Shown here piece after piece: positions 55,548-64,000 of a stretch of DNA of 64,000 nucleotides. The position numbers and the translations under genes are program-made. The DNA is from Tepidiphilus succinatimandens (GTDB lineage Bacteria; Pseudomonadota; Gammaproteobacteria; Burkholderiales; Rhodocyclaceae), in the NCBI RefSeq assembly GCF_006503695.1, contig NZ_SBIK01000004.1, positions 58,942 through 122,941 of the forward strand. Direction: 5' to 3'. Each line of letters starts with the position of its first letter. The first letter of the stretch is position 1. A model generated the notes under the pieces. It saw only the letters and a list, made by a program, of their open reading frames with translations. It had not been told where the DNA came from and searched no databases.

Positions 55548-56156
55548 ATGAACACCGCACAAGCCATCCGCGAGCGTATCGCTGCCCAGCCTGCAGAAGA
55601 ACCATTCACCCCCGCCCTGTTCGCGGGCTTGGGGTCGCGCGCGGCCATCGACCAGACGCTGATGCGCTTGACCCGGCAAGGGGTGATCGAGCGCATCGGT
55701 CGTGGGCTCTACATCGTTCCCAAGGTAAGCCGGTTCGGACTCAAGAGCATGCCCTCGCCCGAAGCGGTGGCCAGGGTGGTAGCCGAGGGCGCCCCCATCG
55801 AAGTCCATGGGGCCGAAGCGGCCCGGCGTTTTGGGCTCAGCACGCAGGTTCCAGCTCAACCCGTTTTCTACACGACAGGCTCTTCGCGCACCGTGCGCTT
55901 GGGCAATCTGCGCGTGCGGTTGCAGCACGTGGCGGCACGCAAGCTGGTGCTTGCCGGGCGTCCGGCAGGGCAGGCCTTGGCTGCCTTATGGTATCTCGGG
56001 CGAGAGCACGTGAGTCCGGACACCATCGAGCAGATTGCCGCCAGACTGCCGCCCGACGAGTTCGAGGCGCTACGCCGTGTCAAGTCTTCGATGCCGGCCT
56101 GGATGGTCGAAGCGCTGCGCCGCTACGAAGAACGCAGCGCACAGTCCCATGGCTGA
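55548..56156 (+). CDS. abiEi: AbiEi-type antitoxin/transcriptional regulator
   Basis: This 202-residue protein starts [20 protein letters not shown]. It has an N-terminal winged HTH ([25 protein letters not shown]) and a C-terminal domain typical of AbiEi/DUF6088 proteins ([40 protein letters not shown]). The upstream region is distinctly AT-rich compared with its surroundings, as expected for a transferred, autoregulated module. Its stop overlaps the toxin start. Confidence 0.85.
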   Translation: MNTAQAIRERIAAQPAEEPFTPALFAGLGSRAAIDQTLMRLTRQGVIERIGRGLYIVPKVSRFGLKSMPSPEAVARVVAEGAPIEVHGAEAARRFGLSTQVPAQPVFYTTGSSRTVRLGNLRVRLQHVAARKLVLAGRPAGQALAALWYLGREHVSPDTIEQIAARLPPDEFEALRRVKSSMPAWMVEALRRYEERSAQSHG

Positions 56157-57171
56157 ATCGTACTTTGCGCTATCTCTTGACGATCAGGCCGACCTGCTGC
56201 GGGCCTTGGCGTCCCGGATGGGTCGTCGCGCCGAGATTCTCGAAAAGGATCTCTGGCTGTGCCAGGTGCTCGGCATTCTCTTTCGGCTGCCGTGCCGCAA
56301 GTCCATGGCATTCAAGGGCGGAACTTCGCTCTCCAAGGTCTACAAAGTCATCGAGCGCTTTTCGGAAGACATCGATGTCACGATCGACTACCGTAGCCTG
56401 ATCGCGGATGCGCCCGACCTGGAATCGATCACCACCAACAGCCAGCGCCGCAAGCTGTCTGATACCTTACAAGCGGCACTCGCGGCGCACGTGCGCGACG
56501 ATCTGTTGCCCGCGTTGCAGTCGGCGCTTGCCTCGTCATTGCCCGGTCATCCCCTCTCTTTTCAGCTGAGCGAGGACGCCGAGAAACTGTGGGTGTTCTA
56601 CCCCAGTGCTGTCGAGAAGGCGGATGCTTATGTGCGTCCGAGCATCTTGATCGAGTTTGGCGGCCGCAACTCGACCTGGCCTCGAGCACCACAGACGATC
56701 GTGCCCGATATCGCGAAATATGTCCCCGGCCTGGATCTGCCGCGGGCGCAGGTGGTTGTGTTGTCGGCCGTGCGTACCTTTTGGGAAAAAGCCACCCTGA
56801 TCCATGTCGAATGCCACCGGCCACAGCCCCGGGCCGGAGCCGAGCGGCTCTCGCGCCATTGGTATGATCTGGCTTGCTTGGCCGATCATGAGATCGGCCG
56901 ACAGGCCGTGGAGGATATGGGCTTGCTACGGGACGTCGTGCGCCTCAAAGCCACGTTTTACCGCAGCAGCCACAGTCATTACGAACGCTGTACTGCGGGA
57001 GGATTGCGCCTCGTCCCGCCCGAGCCCCTTCTCGGGGCGCTGCGGCGAGACTATCAGGCAATGCGGGATGCACAGATGTTCTACGGTGAGTCCTGGGCGT
57101 TCGAGGCGATCATCGAGCGGCTTCAAGCACTGGAAGACGAGATCAATCGTCGGGTGTCCGCAAGCCTTTGA
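56149..57171 (+). CDS. abiEii: AbiEii-type nucleotidyltransferase toxin
   Basis: This 340-residue protein has the nucleotidyltransferase core SMAFKGGTSLSKVYKVIERF with SEDIDVTIDY (GGTSLSK plus the catalytic DID). Further family segments are KLWVFYPSAVEKADAY, VLSAVRTFWEKATLIHVE and RLSRHWYDLACLA. Type IV AbiE systems cause growth arrest on phage attack. The eight-base overlap with the antitoxin gene supports a functional pair. Inserted between thiS and tRNA-Gly, it looks acquired. Confidence 0.88.
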   Translation: MAESYFALSLDDQADLLRALASRMGRRAEILEKDLWLCQVLGILFRLPCRKSMAFKGGTSLSKVYKVIERFSEDIDVTIDYRSLIADAPDLESITTNSQRRKLSDTLQAALAAHVRDDLLPALQSALASSLPGHPLSFQLSEDAEKLWVFYPSAVEKADAYVRPSILIEFGGRNSTWPRAPQTIVPDIAKYVPGLDLPRAQVVVLSAVRTFWEKATLIHVECHRPQPRAGAERLSRHWYDLACLADHEIGRQAVEDMGLLRDVVRLKATFYRSSHSHYERCTAGGLRLVPPEPLLGALRRDYQAMRDAQMFYGESWAFEAIIERLQALEDEINRRVSASL

Positions 57172-57218
57172 TCGAGCTTGCGCCGACGGCAGGCGCTCGG
57201 CTATAATTCACCGGATTC

Positions 57219-57292
57219 GCGGGTGTAGTTCAATGGTAGAACGGCAGCTTCCCAAGCTGCATACGAGGGTTCGATTCCCTTCACCCGCTCCA
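57219..57292 (+). tRNA. tRNA-Gly (anticodon CCC)
   Basis: A 74-nt cloverleaf with encoded CCA end. The acceptor GCGGGTG pairs with CACCCGC. The D-arm contains AGTTCAATGGTAGAAC. The anticodon arm GCAGC-TTCCCAA-GCTGC gives anticodon CCC, and the T-arm contains GGTTCGATTCC. A TATAAT-like box (CTATAATT, 57201) precedes it. Confidence 0.97.
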
Positions 57293-57313
57293 CGTTCCTG
57301 CGTACCTTACAAG

Positions 57314-57335
57314 CCCGGCCTGCGCCGGGTTTTTT
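57314..57335 (+). terminator. Rho-independent terminator after tRNA-Gly
   Basis: CCCGGC-CTGC-GCCGGG hairpin followed by six T residues, about 20 bp after the tRNA. It also lies just beyond the 3' end of the convergent flavin reductase gene. Confidence 0.9.
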
Positions 57336-57338
57336 CGT

Positions 57339-57845
57339 CTACGGGGCGAGTTCCCGATAGGCCCCGCCGAAGAAGACGAGCGGCTCGCGTGGATAGGCTG
57401 CGTGATGGCATACTTCGGCCAGAAACAGCAGGTGATCGCCGCCGTCGTGGCGTATCGCGTTGCGGCATTCGAAGTGGGCGCAGGCCCCGACGAGCAAGGG
57501 CGAGCCGAAAGGTCCGGGAAACCATTCTACGCCCGCGAAGCGGTCTTGCGCCGGGCCGGCGAAACGATCCGACAGCGCGCGCTGTCCGGCAGCGAGGAGC
57601 GAAATGCCGAAGTGGGACGCTTCCTCGAACCACGGCAGCAGGCTCAGGCGCCGCGCCAGGCTGAAGACGACGAGCGGCGGCTCGAGCGAGACCGAGTTGA
57701 ACGAATTGATGGTCAGCCCCAGGGGCGCCCCGTCGGGCGCGCGCGTGGTCAGCACGGCAATGCCGGTGGCGAACTGTCCCAAGGTGCGGCGCAGTTGCCG
57801 CGCATCCAGTATCGCAGGGGGCGAGACGGCGTGCGTCGAATCCAT
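57339..57845 (-). CDS. Flavin reductase-domain oxidoreductase
   Basis: About 168 residues from MDSTHAVSPPAILDARQLRR. The FMN-binding split-barrel motifs are LGQFATGIAVLTTRAPDGAP, LTINSFNSVSLEPPLVVFSL and HLLFLAEVCHHAAYPREPLV with FFGGAYREL. Such proteins supply reduced flavin to monooxygenases or act as flavin-dependent oxidoreductases. No partner oxygenase is adjacent. It is divergent from mutY. Confidence 0.87.
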   Translation of the reverse strand: MDSTHAVSPPAILDARQLRRTLGQFATGIAVLTTRAPDGAPLGLTINSFNSVSLEPPLVVFSLARRLSLLPWFEEASHFGISLLAAGQRALSDRFAGPAQDRFAGVEWFPGPFGSPLLVGACAHFECRNAIRHDGGDHLLFLAEVCHHAAYPREPLVFFGGAYRELAP

Positions 57846-57910
57846 CGTGAGAACCCTCGTCTCCGGCATCGACCGGGTACATGAAGCCGAAACGCAAATG
57901 TAACGCAGAA

Positions 57911-59119
57911 ATGACGACAGACCAAGACTTCGTTGATTGCCCGAAAAATTCGCTTTGGGGCGGGAGCGACGCGATCTTCGCCGTCCGCCTGGTGGATTGG
58001 CAGCGGCGCTGTGGCCGGCGCGATCTGCCCTGGCAGGGGAACGACCCGTACCGCGTGTGGCTCTCGGAAGTGATGCTGCAGCAGACGCAGGTGCGCACGG
58101 TGCTGCCGTATTTCGCCCGCTTCGTGGCGCGCTTTCCCACGGTGGAGGCATTGGCGGCGGCGCCGCTCGACGAAGTGCTGGCGCTGTGGAGTGGGCTGGG
58201 CTACTACGCCCGCGCGCGGCACCTGCACGCGGCCGCCCGCCTGTGGGTGGCGCGCTGGCCGCGTTCCTGTCCCCGGGGGGCGCAGGAATGGGTGCAGCTG
58301 CCGGGCGTGGGACGCTCGACGGCGGCGGCGATCGCGGCTTTCGTGCAGGGCGAGCGGGTGCCGATTCTCGATGGCAACGTGCAGCGGGTGCTGTGCCGCC
58401 TCTTCGCCGTGGAAGAAGACCCGCGCGCGGCGGCCACGGCGGGCCGGCTGTGGGATCTGGCCCAAGCCCTGCTGCCGCAAGATTCCGACGACATGCCAGC
58501 CTATACTCAGGGCATGATGGACCTGGGCGCGCTGGTGTGCACCCGGTCGCGGCCGCGGTGCGACGTGTGTCCGGTGGTCGATCTGTGCGCCGCGCACCGC
58601 CTGGGAATTGCGGCGGAACTGCCGCGCAAGCGGGCGCGCGCCCCGGTGCCGGAGCAGGACCTGCGCTGGGGCTGGTACGAGGAGGACGGAGCGGTCTGGC
58701 TCGTGCGCCGCGCGCCGCAGGGCATCTGGGGCGGGTTGTGGTGTTTGCCGCAGGAAGACCAGGCCCCGCCTGGCGCATGGCGCGCAGCCGGAGAGATCGC
58801 CCGGCTCACCCACCGCCTGACGCATTTCACCCTGAAGATCACCGTGACGCGCTACCTGCCCCAGGCGCCACGGGCGGTGGAACCCGCTGCGGCATGGGGA
58901 GAAGAGGCGCGCTGCCTTGCGCCCGCCGACGCGCTGGCGTTGGGGGTGCCGCAACCGCTGCGGCGGCTGCTGGAGCGGGCGGTAGATTCGCTGGCCGAGT
59001 CCGGTAACGAAGGCGAACGCCGCATCGGCGTGGCCAAGGGCAAGTTTGAGGTTCTGGAGCGCATCGACGGGCACGACAAGGAAATCGAGCGTCTGCTCCG
59101 GGGAGGGGGAAAGCCATAA
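57911..59119 (+). CDS. mutY: A/G-specific adenine DNA glycosylase
   Basis: About 402 residues. Motifs are WLSEVMLQQTQVRTVLPYF, helix-hairpin-helix LPGVGRSTAAAIAAF with catalytic Asp in ILDGNVQRVL, and the 4Fe-4S cluster CTRSRPRCDVCPVVDLC (Cys spacing 6-2-5). The C-terminal NUDIX-like domain (GIWGGLWCLPQED) recognises 8-oxoG. The ATG at 57911 is preferred to one 30 bp upstream that has less family support. Confidence 0.94.
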   Translation: MTTDQDFVDCPKNSLWGGSDAIFAVRLVDWQRRCGRRDLPWQGNDPYRVWLSEVMLQQTQVRTVLPYFARFVARFPTVEALAAAPLDEVLALWSGLGYYARARHLHAAARLWVARWPRSCPRGAQEWVQLPGVGRSTAAAIAAFVQGERVPILDGNVQRVLCRLFAVEEDPRAAATAGRLWDLAQALLPQDSDDMPAYTQGMMDLGALVCTRSRPRCDVCPVVDLCAAHRLGIAAELPRKRARAPVPEQDLRWGWYEEDGAVWLVRRAPQGIWGGLWCLPQEDQAPPGAWRAAGEIARLTHRLTHFTLKITVTRYLPQAPRAVEPAAAWGEEARCLAPADALALGVPQPLRRLLERAVDSLAESGNEGERRIGVAKGKFEVLERIDGHDKEIERLLRGGGKP

Positions 59120-59243
59120 CGCGATGCGGCAGGGATCGTGCTATGTTCGTACGAATGAAGGAGCCGATCATCCATGGTCTGGCGTGGCGTATTGAGTAGG
59201 GAGCGCGCGGCGCGCAAGAATATGTGGCTCAAAGGAGGGAGTG

Positions 59244-59801
59244 ATGCAACAATCCGATCCGGCCTTTCTCTGCCTGTCGCCGCCCTCGTTTCGACAGCGC
59301 CATGCCGGCGTGCCCCTGCGCTACGGGGTGATCGGCTCGCCGTTCGGGGCGCTTTTGCTGGCGCTTGCGCCGGATGGGGTGTGCCGCGCGGAGTTTCTCG
59401 ATGAAGGCGAGGCGCCGCAGGATAAGCTCGGCACCTGGCAGGCGCGCTGGCCGTGGGCCCTCTGGGCGCCGCTTGCCGCGGCCGAATGCGCGGCGCTGGA
59501 AGAACGGTTCCTAGCGCGGAACCTGCCGGTGGCGGTGGAGGGCACGCCTTTTCGCGGCCTGCTGTGGCGCACGCTGCGCACGTGCACCGCTGCCGGGCAG
59601 ACGTGCTCGTATGGCGAGCTGGCGGCGCGGCTGGGCCCTCCGCGCCTGGCGCTGGCCGTGGGGCAGGCGCTGGCGGCCAATCCCGTGGCCTGGCTCATCC
59701 CCTGCCACCGGGTGCTCGATGCCGGCGGCGGCCTGCGCGGCTTTCGCTGGGGGCTCGAGCGCAAGCGGGCGATGCTCGAGTGGGAGGGGAAGAGTGTCTG
59801 A
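59244..59801 (+). CDS. ogt: Methylated-DNA--[protein]-cysteine S-methyltransferase
   Basis: About 185 residues. The active-site segment is VAWLIPCHRVLDAGGGLRGF with the acceptor Cys in PCHRV. The preceding helix-turn-helix (CSYGELAARLGPPRLALAVG) and RGLLWRTLRTCTAAG are typical. A GGAGG site six bases upstream supports the ATG; a GTG three bases earlier is possible. It repairs O6-alkylguanine by suicidal transfer. Confidence 0.92.
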   Translation: MQQSDPAFLCLSPPSFRQRHAGVPLRYGVIGSPFGALLLALAPDGVCRAEFLDEGEAPQDKLGTWQARWPWALWAPLAAAECAALEERFLARNLPVAVEGTPFRGLLWRTLRTCTAAGQTCSYGELAARLGPPRLALAVGQALAANPVAWLIPCHRVLDAGGGLRGFRWGLERKRAMLEWEGKSV

Positions 59802-60984
59802 ACCGCAAGCAGGCTATCTCGGCCTGGCGCCCTTTCTGCGCGCGAGCCTGGGGGAGGGGGATCTGCCGGCGCTCGCCCGGCAGTGGCTCGATCGGGCCGG
59901 ACGGGAGGACACGGCGGCGGCGTGGATGAACCTTGCCACGGCGCTCTTGTGCCTGGGGCAGACGCAGACGGCGCTCGCGGCCCAGCGCGAGGCGCTCTCT
60001 CGCGCGCGCACCTATGCGCTGCCGGGGCCGGACGAGCCGGCGCCGCGGCTCTTGCTGCTGGCGCTGCCGGGGCCGCTGTCGGCGAATACGCCGCTCGACT
60101 GCCTGCTGGAGGGGCAGGGGCTGCAGCTGGTGGTGCATTTCGTGGACCCGGCCGTGCCGCTTGCCGAGGCGTTGCCGGAGCACGACGCGCTGATGCTGGC
60201 GATGGGGGTGAGCGAGGCGGCGTTGCCGGTGCTCGCGGCGCTGCAGGAGCGGCTCGCCGGCTGGCCGCGCCCGGTGTTGAACCCGCCGGCGGCGATCCGG
60301 CGCACGGAGCGTGCGACGCTGAGCCGCCTGCTCGCGGACGCGCCGGGGGTGCTCATGCCGCCGACGCGGCGCGTGCCGCGCGCGCTCCTGGAGTCGGCCG
60401 CGGCGGCCGGTGCCTGGCCCGAGGGGCTGGAGGCGCCGCCTTTTCTGCTGCGTCCGCCCGATTCGCAGGGCGGGCATGGTCTGGCGCGCATCGACACGGG
60501 CGAGGCGCTCGCCGCGTATCTGGCGGCGCAGCCGGAGGGGGAGTTCTTTCTCACGCGCTACGTCGACTATGCCGGACCGGACGGGCGTTTCCGCAAGATC
60601 CGGGTGGCGCTGGTGGGCGGGCAGGCGTTTCCGGTGCATCTGGCGGTGTCGGAGCACTGGATGGTGCATTACGTCAATGCCGGCATGTACGGCGATGCCG
60701 CCAAGCGGGCGGAGGAGGCGGCGTTCTTTCGCGCTTTCCCCGAGTTCGCCCAAAGGCATGCGCCGGCGTTCTCGGCGCTCTCCGAACGGCTGGGGCTCGA
60801 TTACGTGTGCGTGGATCTGGCCGAGACGGCCGATGGGCGGCTGCTGATCTTCGAGGCCGATCCGGCGATGGTGGCGCACGCCATGGAGCCGGGGGCGGAA
60901 TTCGCCTACCGGCGCGAGGGGATCGCGCCGCTGCGCGAGGCCTTCGTCGGCTGGGTGCGGGCGAGGAGGGAGGGGTGGGGATGA
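59794..60984 (+). CDS. TPR-like plus ATP-grasp domain protein, function unknown
   Basis: This 396-residue protein starts at a GTG overlapping ogt. The N-terminus looks like a short TPR unit (AWMNLATALLCLGQTQTALA). The remainder resembles RimK/glutathione-synthetase-like ATP-grasp ligases: PFLLRPPDSQGGHGLARI (nucleotide loop), EFFLTRYVDYAGPDGRFRKI, and RLLIFEADPAMVAHAMEP with the metal-binding Glu/Asp. It may ligate an amino acid or amine to a carboxylate. The substrate is unknown. Its stop overlaps serC. Confidence 0.72.
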   Translation: MSEPQAGYLGLAPFLRASLGEGDLPALARQWLDRAGREDTAAAWMNLATALLCLGQTQTALAAQREALSRARTYALPGPDEPAPRLLLLALPGPLSANTPLDCLLEGQGLQLVVHFVDPAVPLAEALPEHDALMLAMGVSEAALPVLAALQERLAGWPRPVLNPPAAIRRTERATLSRLLADAPGVLMPPTRRVPRALLESAAAAGAWPEGLEAPPFLLRPPDSQGGHGLARIDTGEALAAYLAAQPEGEFFLTRYVDYAGPDGRFRKIRVALVGGQAFPVHLAVSEHWMVHYVNAGMYGDAAKRAEEAAFFRAFPEFAQRHAPAFSALSERLGLDYVCVDLAETADGRLLIFEADPAMVAHAMEPGAEFAYRREGIAPLREAFVGWVRARREGWG

Positions 60985-62078
60985 CGCTGTCGGCGAACGC
61001 GCGCAATTTTTCCGGCGGGCCCGGGGCCTTGCCCGAGACGGTGCTTGTGCAGTTGCGCGAGGCGATGATCGCGGTGCCGGAGGTGGGGCTGTCGGTGCTG
61101 GGCATCAGCCATCGTTCGGACTGGTTCGCGGCGGTGGTGGCCGAGGTGGAGGTGCGGCTCAAGGCGCTGCTCGCGCTGCCGCCGGATTTTCACGTGCTGC
61201 TGCTGCAGGGCGGCGGCACGCTGCAGTTCGCCATGGTGCCGCTCGCGCTCGCGCGGGGCGCCGACGTGCCGGCGGAGTATCTGCACACGGGCTATTGGAG
61301 CGGCAAGGCGATCGCCGAGGCGAGGAAACTCGCCCCGGTGCGGGTGGTGTGGAGCGGCGAGGACGAGGGGTTTTCCCGGCTGCCGGACGACGAAGAACTC
61401 GTCTTCGATGCGCGCGCACCCTATCTGCACGTGGTGACCAACGAGACGGTGGAGGGGCTGCAGTTCCACCGGACGGTGGGGCTCGAGGAGGTGCCGCGGG
61501 TGGCGGACATGTCGTCCGACTTTCTCTCGCGCCCCTTCGATGCCGGGCGCTATGCGCTCATCTATGCCCATGCGCAGAAGAATCTCGGCCCGGCGGGGGT
61601 GACGGTGGTACTGGTGCGCGAGGCGGTGCTCGAGCGCGCCCCGGAGGGCTTGCCGGCCATGCTGGACTACCGCGCGCAGGCGCAGGCGCATTCCATCCTC
61701 AACACGCCGCCGGTGTTCGCCATCTATGCCGTGCTGCTGGTGCTGCGCTGGCTCATGGACGAGATCGGCGGGCTCGAGGCGATGGCGGCGATCAATCGCG
61801 CCAAGGCCGAGCGGCTCTATGGGGTACTCGACGCGAGCGAGGGTTTCTACCGCCCGCGGGCGCGGCGCGCGGATCGTTCGCTCATGAACGTGGTCTTCGA
61901 TCTGCCGAGCGAAGCGCTGCGCGCGGCCTTCCTTGCCGAGGCGAACCGGGCGGGCTTTGCCGGCTTGGCCGGGCACCGCGCACTGGGCGGCATCCGCGCG
62001 TCGATCTACAACGCGGTGACTCTGGAGGCGGTCGAGGTGCTCGCCGACTTCATGGAGACGTTCCGGCGGCGGCATTAG
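60981..62078 (+). CDS. serC: Phosphoserine aminotransferase
   Basis: This 365-residue PLP enzyme of serine synthesis has NFSGGPGALPETVLVQLREA, SVLGISHRSDWFAAVVAEVE, LLLQGGGTLQFAMVPLAL, the PLP Lys in YALIYAHAQKNLGPAGVTVV and the C-terminal GLAGHRALGGIRASIYNAV. It overlaps the ATP-grasp gene by four bases. Confidence 0.94.
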   Translation: MTLSANARNFSGGPGALPETVLVQLREAMIAVPEVGLSVLGISHRSDWFAAVVAEVEVRLKALLALPPDFHVLLLQGGGTLQFAMVPLALARGADVPAEYLHTGYWSGKAIAEARKLAPVRVVWSGEDEGFSRLPDDEELVFDARAPYLHVVTNETVEGLQFHRTVGLEEVPRVADMSSDFLSRPFDAGRYALIYAHAQKNLGPAGVTVVLVREAVLERAPEGLPAMLDYRAQAQAHSILNTPPVFAIYAVLLVLRWLMDEIGGLEAMAAINRAKAERLYGVLDASEGFYRPRARRADRSLMNVVFDLPSEALRAAFLAEANRAGFAGLAGHRALGGIRASIYNAVTLEAVEVLADFMETFRRRH

Positions 62079-62099
62079 GCAGTTCGGCCGGAGCGCGGC

Positions 62100-63260
62100 T
62101 CATTCGCTCGGCCCGTCCAGGCGCTCCAGCGACACCCAGCGTCCGTGCTCGATGCGGGTGAGTTCGCCGCCCGTGCGCTGACCGAGGTGGTCGGTGGGCG
62201 AGAAGCGGTAGCGCGGGCTGCCGAATAGGTCTCCGGGATAGTCGAGCCGCTCGAGCGCTTGGGCGATCGCTTCCGGCGTGGGCTCGGTCGCTGTGGCGAT
62301 GGCGCGCACCAGCAGTTCGGCGGCGACGTAGCCCATGGCCGACCAGACGTTGGCTTCCGCCCCGTAGCGGGCGCGGTAGGCGTCGAGCCAGGCGAGCAGC
62401 TCGGGCGAGGCGCCCTCGCGATAGGGGATGCGGATGGGGTTGGTGACGCCGTAGAGCCCCTCGACGGCGGCCCCGCCCAGGATGTGCGTCTGATCCGAAT
62501 AGGCCGAGGCCGAGGTGAGGAAGAGCGGCTTCCAGCCCATCTCGCTGGCCGTGCGCAGCAGGGCGACGGTTTCGCGCACCAGCGTGCCCAGCGCCACCAG
62601 TTCGCAGCCGGCCTCGCGTAGCCGCGCGATTTGGCCGGTGAAGTCGGTGGCGCCGCGCGCGTGCCGCGCTTCCTGGGTGAGGGAAAGCCCGGCGCGCTCG
62701 AGCCCGGCGCGCACGCCGGCACTCACTTCTTCGCCGAATTCGTCGTCCTGAACCAGGGTGCACACGCGTCGCACCTGGGGGTGGCGGCGCAGCACGGCGC
62801 GCACGGCGGGGTCCATGTAGCTGCGATAGGGCGCGTAGATCTGGAATTTCAGCGGATGCAGCGGCGCGTAGGTGGCTTCGTGCGGCGAGAAAGGGAAGAG
62901 ATGCAGCCGGCCACGGCGCAGGATCTCGGGCATGGTCGCCAGCACCACCGGCGTGCCCAGGTTCGAGAGGAAGGCGATCGCGCCGTCGCGTTCGGTGAGC
63001 TTGCGCGCCGCGAGGATGGCGCGCTTGGGGTCGTAGCCGGTGTCTTCGACGAGCAGGCGCAGGGTGATTCCCGGCAGTTCGCCGCGTGCGTTCGCTTCGG
63101 CGAAACGCATTTCCATGCCGTTTTTCACCGGCACGCCCAGGAGCGCCGCCGGCCCCGAGAGATCGAGCAGCGCGCCGACGGTGAGCACCCGTTCGGCAGC
63201 GCGTACCGGGGCCATGGCCAAGGCGAGGAGGGCGATGACGGCAAAGAGGCGGGCGCGCAT
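62100..63260 (-). CDS. Branched-chain amino acid-type ABC transporter binding protein
   Basis: This 386-residue type I periplasmic protein (Peripla_BP_6) has a signal peptide (LFAVIALLALAMAPVRAA). It contains LTVGALLDLSGPAALLGVPV, LRLLVEDTGYDPKRAILAAR and LVQDDEFGEEVSAGVRAGLE. It pairs with the Liv-type permease encoded just upstream (63295 onward). The ligand could be an amino acid, amide or other small solute. Confidence 0.9.
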   Translation of the reverse strand: MRARLFAVIALLALAMAPVRAAERVLTVGALLDLSGPAALLGVPVKNGMEMRFAEANARGELPGITLRLLVEDTGYDPKRAILAARKLTERDGAIAFLSNLGTPVVLATMPEILRRGRLHLFPFSPHEATYAPLHPLKFQIYAPYRSYMDPAVRAVLRRHPQVRRVCTLVQDDEFGEEVSAGVRAGLERAGLSLTQEARHARGATDFTGQIARLREAGCELVALGTLVRETVALLRTASEMGWKPLFLTSASAYSDQTHILGGAAVEGLYGVTNPIRIPYREGASPELLAWLDAYRARYGAEANVWSAMGYVAAELLVRAIATATEPTPEAIAQALERLDYPGDLFGSPRYRFSPTDHLGQRTGGELTRIEHGRWVSLERLDGPSE

Positions 63261-63294
63261 GATCTTCCCCGAACTTCTTCGAATGTCTGCGATT

Positions 63295-64000
63295 TTAGTC
63301 CATTTTACGGAAAACTGCGACGAAGACGACGGTCAGCCCCAGCACCAGGGGATCCCAGCCGCCGAGCGCGCCGACGAGGGGGCGCAGGCGGTCGGCGAGC
63401 TCGGGCAGGGCGACGAAGGCAAGGCTCGCGAGGATGATCCCGGCCGGATGGCGCAGGCCGCCGAGAAAGGCGATGACGAGGAGTTCGAAGGAGAGCGGAA
63501 GGGCGAACTGTTCCGGACTGATGAAACCCAGCGTCTGCGCGTAGGCCGCCCCGCCCAGCCCGCCGCACAGGCCGGAGGCGACGAAGGCGAGTTGGCGCAG
63601 ACCGCCCACGTCCAGGCCGAGCGCGAGTGCTGCCTCCGGCGCCTGGGCAAGCGCACGCCAGGCGCGTCCGAGGGCGGCGCGATCGAGCCGGTACAGCAGC
63701 AGCACGGCAAGGCCGAGGCAGAGGGAGGAGAAAGCGAGCGCGACGCTCGCCTCGTCGAGAGCGTTCAGGGCTGGCGGGGCGACGAAGCGGCCGGCGGTGC
63801 CGCCGGTGAAGGCGACGGCGCGCATTGCCAGCACTTCGGCGATGACAGCGCAGGCCATGCTCGCGAGCGCGAGCGGCAGGCCCGAGAGGCGGCGCGCCGG
63901 CAGCGCCATGGCGGCTCCGGCGAGCGCCCCGGCCGCGGCGGCGGCCGCGAGCGCGAGCGGCAGCGAGCGGGGGGCGAGCGCGGCCCAGGTGTAGGCGCCG
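63295..64000 (-). CDS. Branched-chain amino acid-type ABC transporter permease (LivM-like), cut by window edge
   Basis: This open frame continues through the right window edge on the minus strand. The visible C-terminal about 230 residues are highly hydrophobic and contain the LivM signature (GLDVGGLRQLAFVASGLCGG, then LGFISPEQFALPLSFELLVI, then AFLGGLRHPAGIIL). It ends VFRKMD. An internal ATG at 63909 is unlikely to be the start because the frame upstream is also membrane-like. It precedes the binding protein gene by about 35 bp. Confidence 0.88.
   Translation of the reverse strand, partial: GAYTWAALAPRSLPLALAAAAAAGALAGAAMALPARRLSGLPLALASMACAVIAEVLAMRAVAFTGGTAGRFVAPPALNALDEASVALAFSSLCLGLAVLLLYRLDRAALGRAWRALAQAPEAALALGLDVGGLRQLAFVASGLCGGLGGAAYAQTLGFISPEQFALPLSFELLVIAFLGGLRHPAGIILASLAFVALPELADRLRPLVGALGGWDPLVLGLTVVFVAVFRKMD

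Overview
The window looks like chromosome from a GC-rich betaproteobacterium. The right third (about 39.9-64 kb) is ordinary housekeeping DNA of Rhodocyclales/Hydrogenophilales type: ubiB, argS, a SPOR protein, a DsbA-like gene, tyrS, comM, pdxH, sppA, thiS-thiG-trmB, tRNA-Gly, mutY, ogt, serC and a Liv-type ABC transporter. The order-level assignment is an inference from gene content; no rRNA is present. The left two thirds are accessory DNA.

Layout. (1) 1-7926: a very large type I-E CRISPR array, read on the + strand, with about 104 repeats and 103 spacers by hand count. It is cut by the left window edge, and leader and cas genes are not visible. One spacer is interrupted by an IS1182-family element (4868-6456) with a CTAG target duplication. 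(2) 7927-10640: IS wreckage, namely a stub of one IS21-family element, an IS21 element whose istA has an amber codon, and an IS5-type transposase tail. (3) 10649-10738: a relic CRISPR with a different I-E-like repeat. (4) 10818-13776: an EcoRII-type restriction-modification system in the order methylase, Vsr, endonuclease. (5) 13880-16747: a second IS1182 copy, inverted, with an IS3 element nested in its transposase. (6) 16973-17063: a third CRISPR relic, then 17183-18200, decayed Mu-like phage morphogenesis genes. (7) 18201-39933: a roughly 21 kb catabolic island bounded by about 390-bp direct repeats of the ubiB 3' end.

The island has two transport-plus-catabolism blocks. Block A (18822-28035) has a periplasmic binding protein, membrane di-iron desaturase/hydroxylase, two SDRs, a DMT-type permease, a creatininase-family amidohydrolase, a cysteine amidohydrolase (isochorismatase fold), a lactonase-like metallo-beta-lactamase-fold protein, an unknown protein, and an ABC permease and ATPase; most junctions overlap. 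It is preceded by a near-consensus sigma-54 promoter and a probable NtrC site. I do not recognise a described pathway for this set. It is my main candidate for an undescribed system: a nitrogen-regulated route for an imported N-containing ring or amide compound. Block B (28862-39454) starts at a second sigma-54-like promoter. It holds a glutamine-synthetase remnant, an ABC importer, two urea-carboxylase-associated proteins (carboxyguanidine deiminase type), a 1203-residue urea/guanidine carboxylase and allophanate hydrolase, so it should convert guanidine (or urea) to ammonia and CO2. Pseudomonas-like intergenic hairpins in block B suggest a gammaproteobacterial donor.

Right of the island the backbone also carries a GGDEF-EAL protein coupled to a PhnD-like periplasmic protein, a beta-carbonic anhydrase, and an AbiE-type toxin-antitoxin pair inserted between thiS and tRNA-Gly(CCC).
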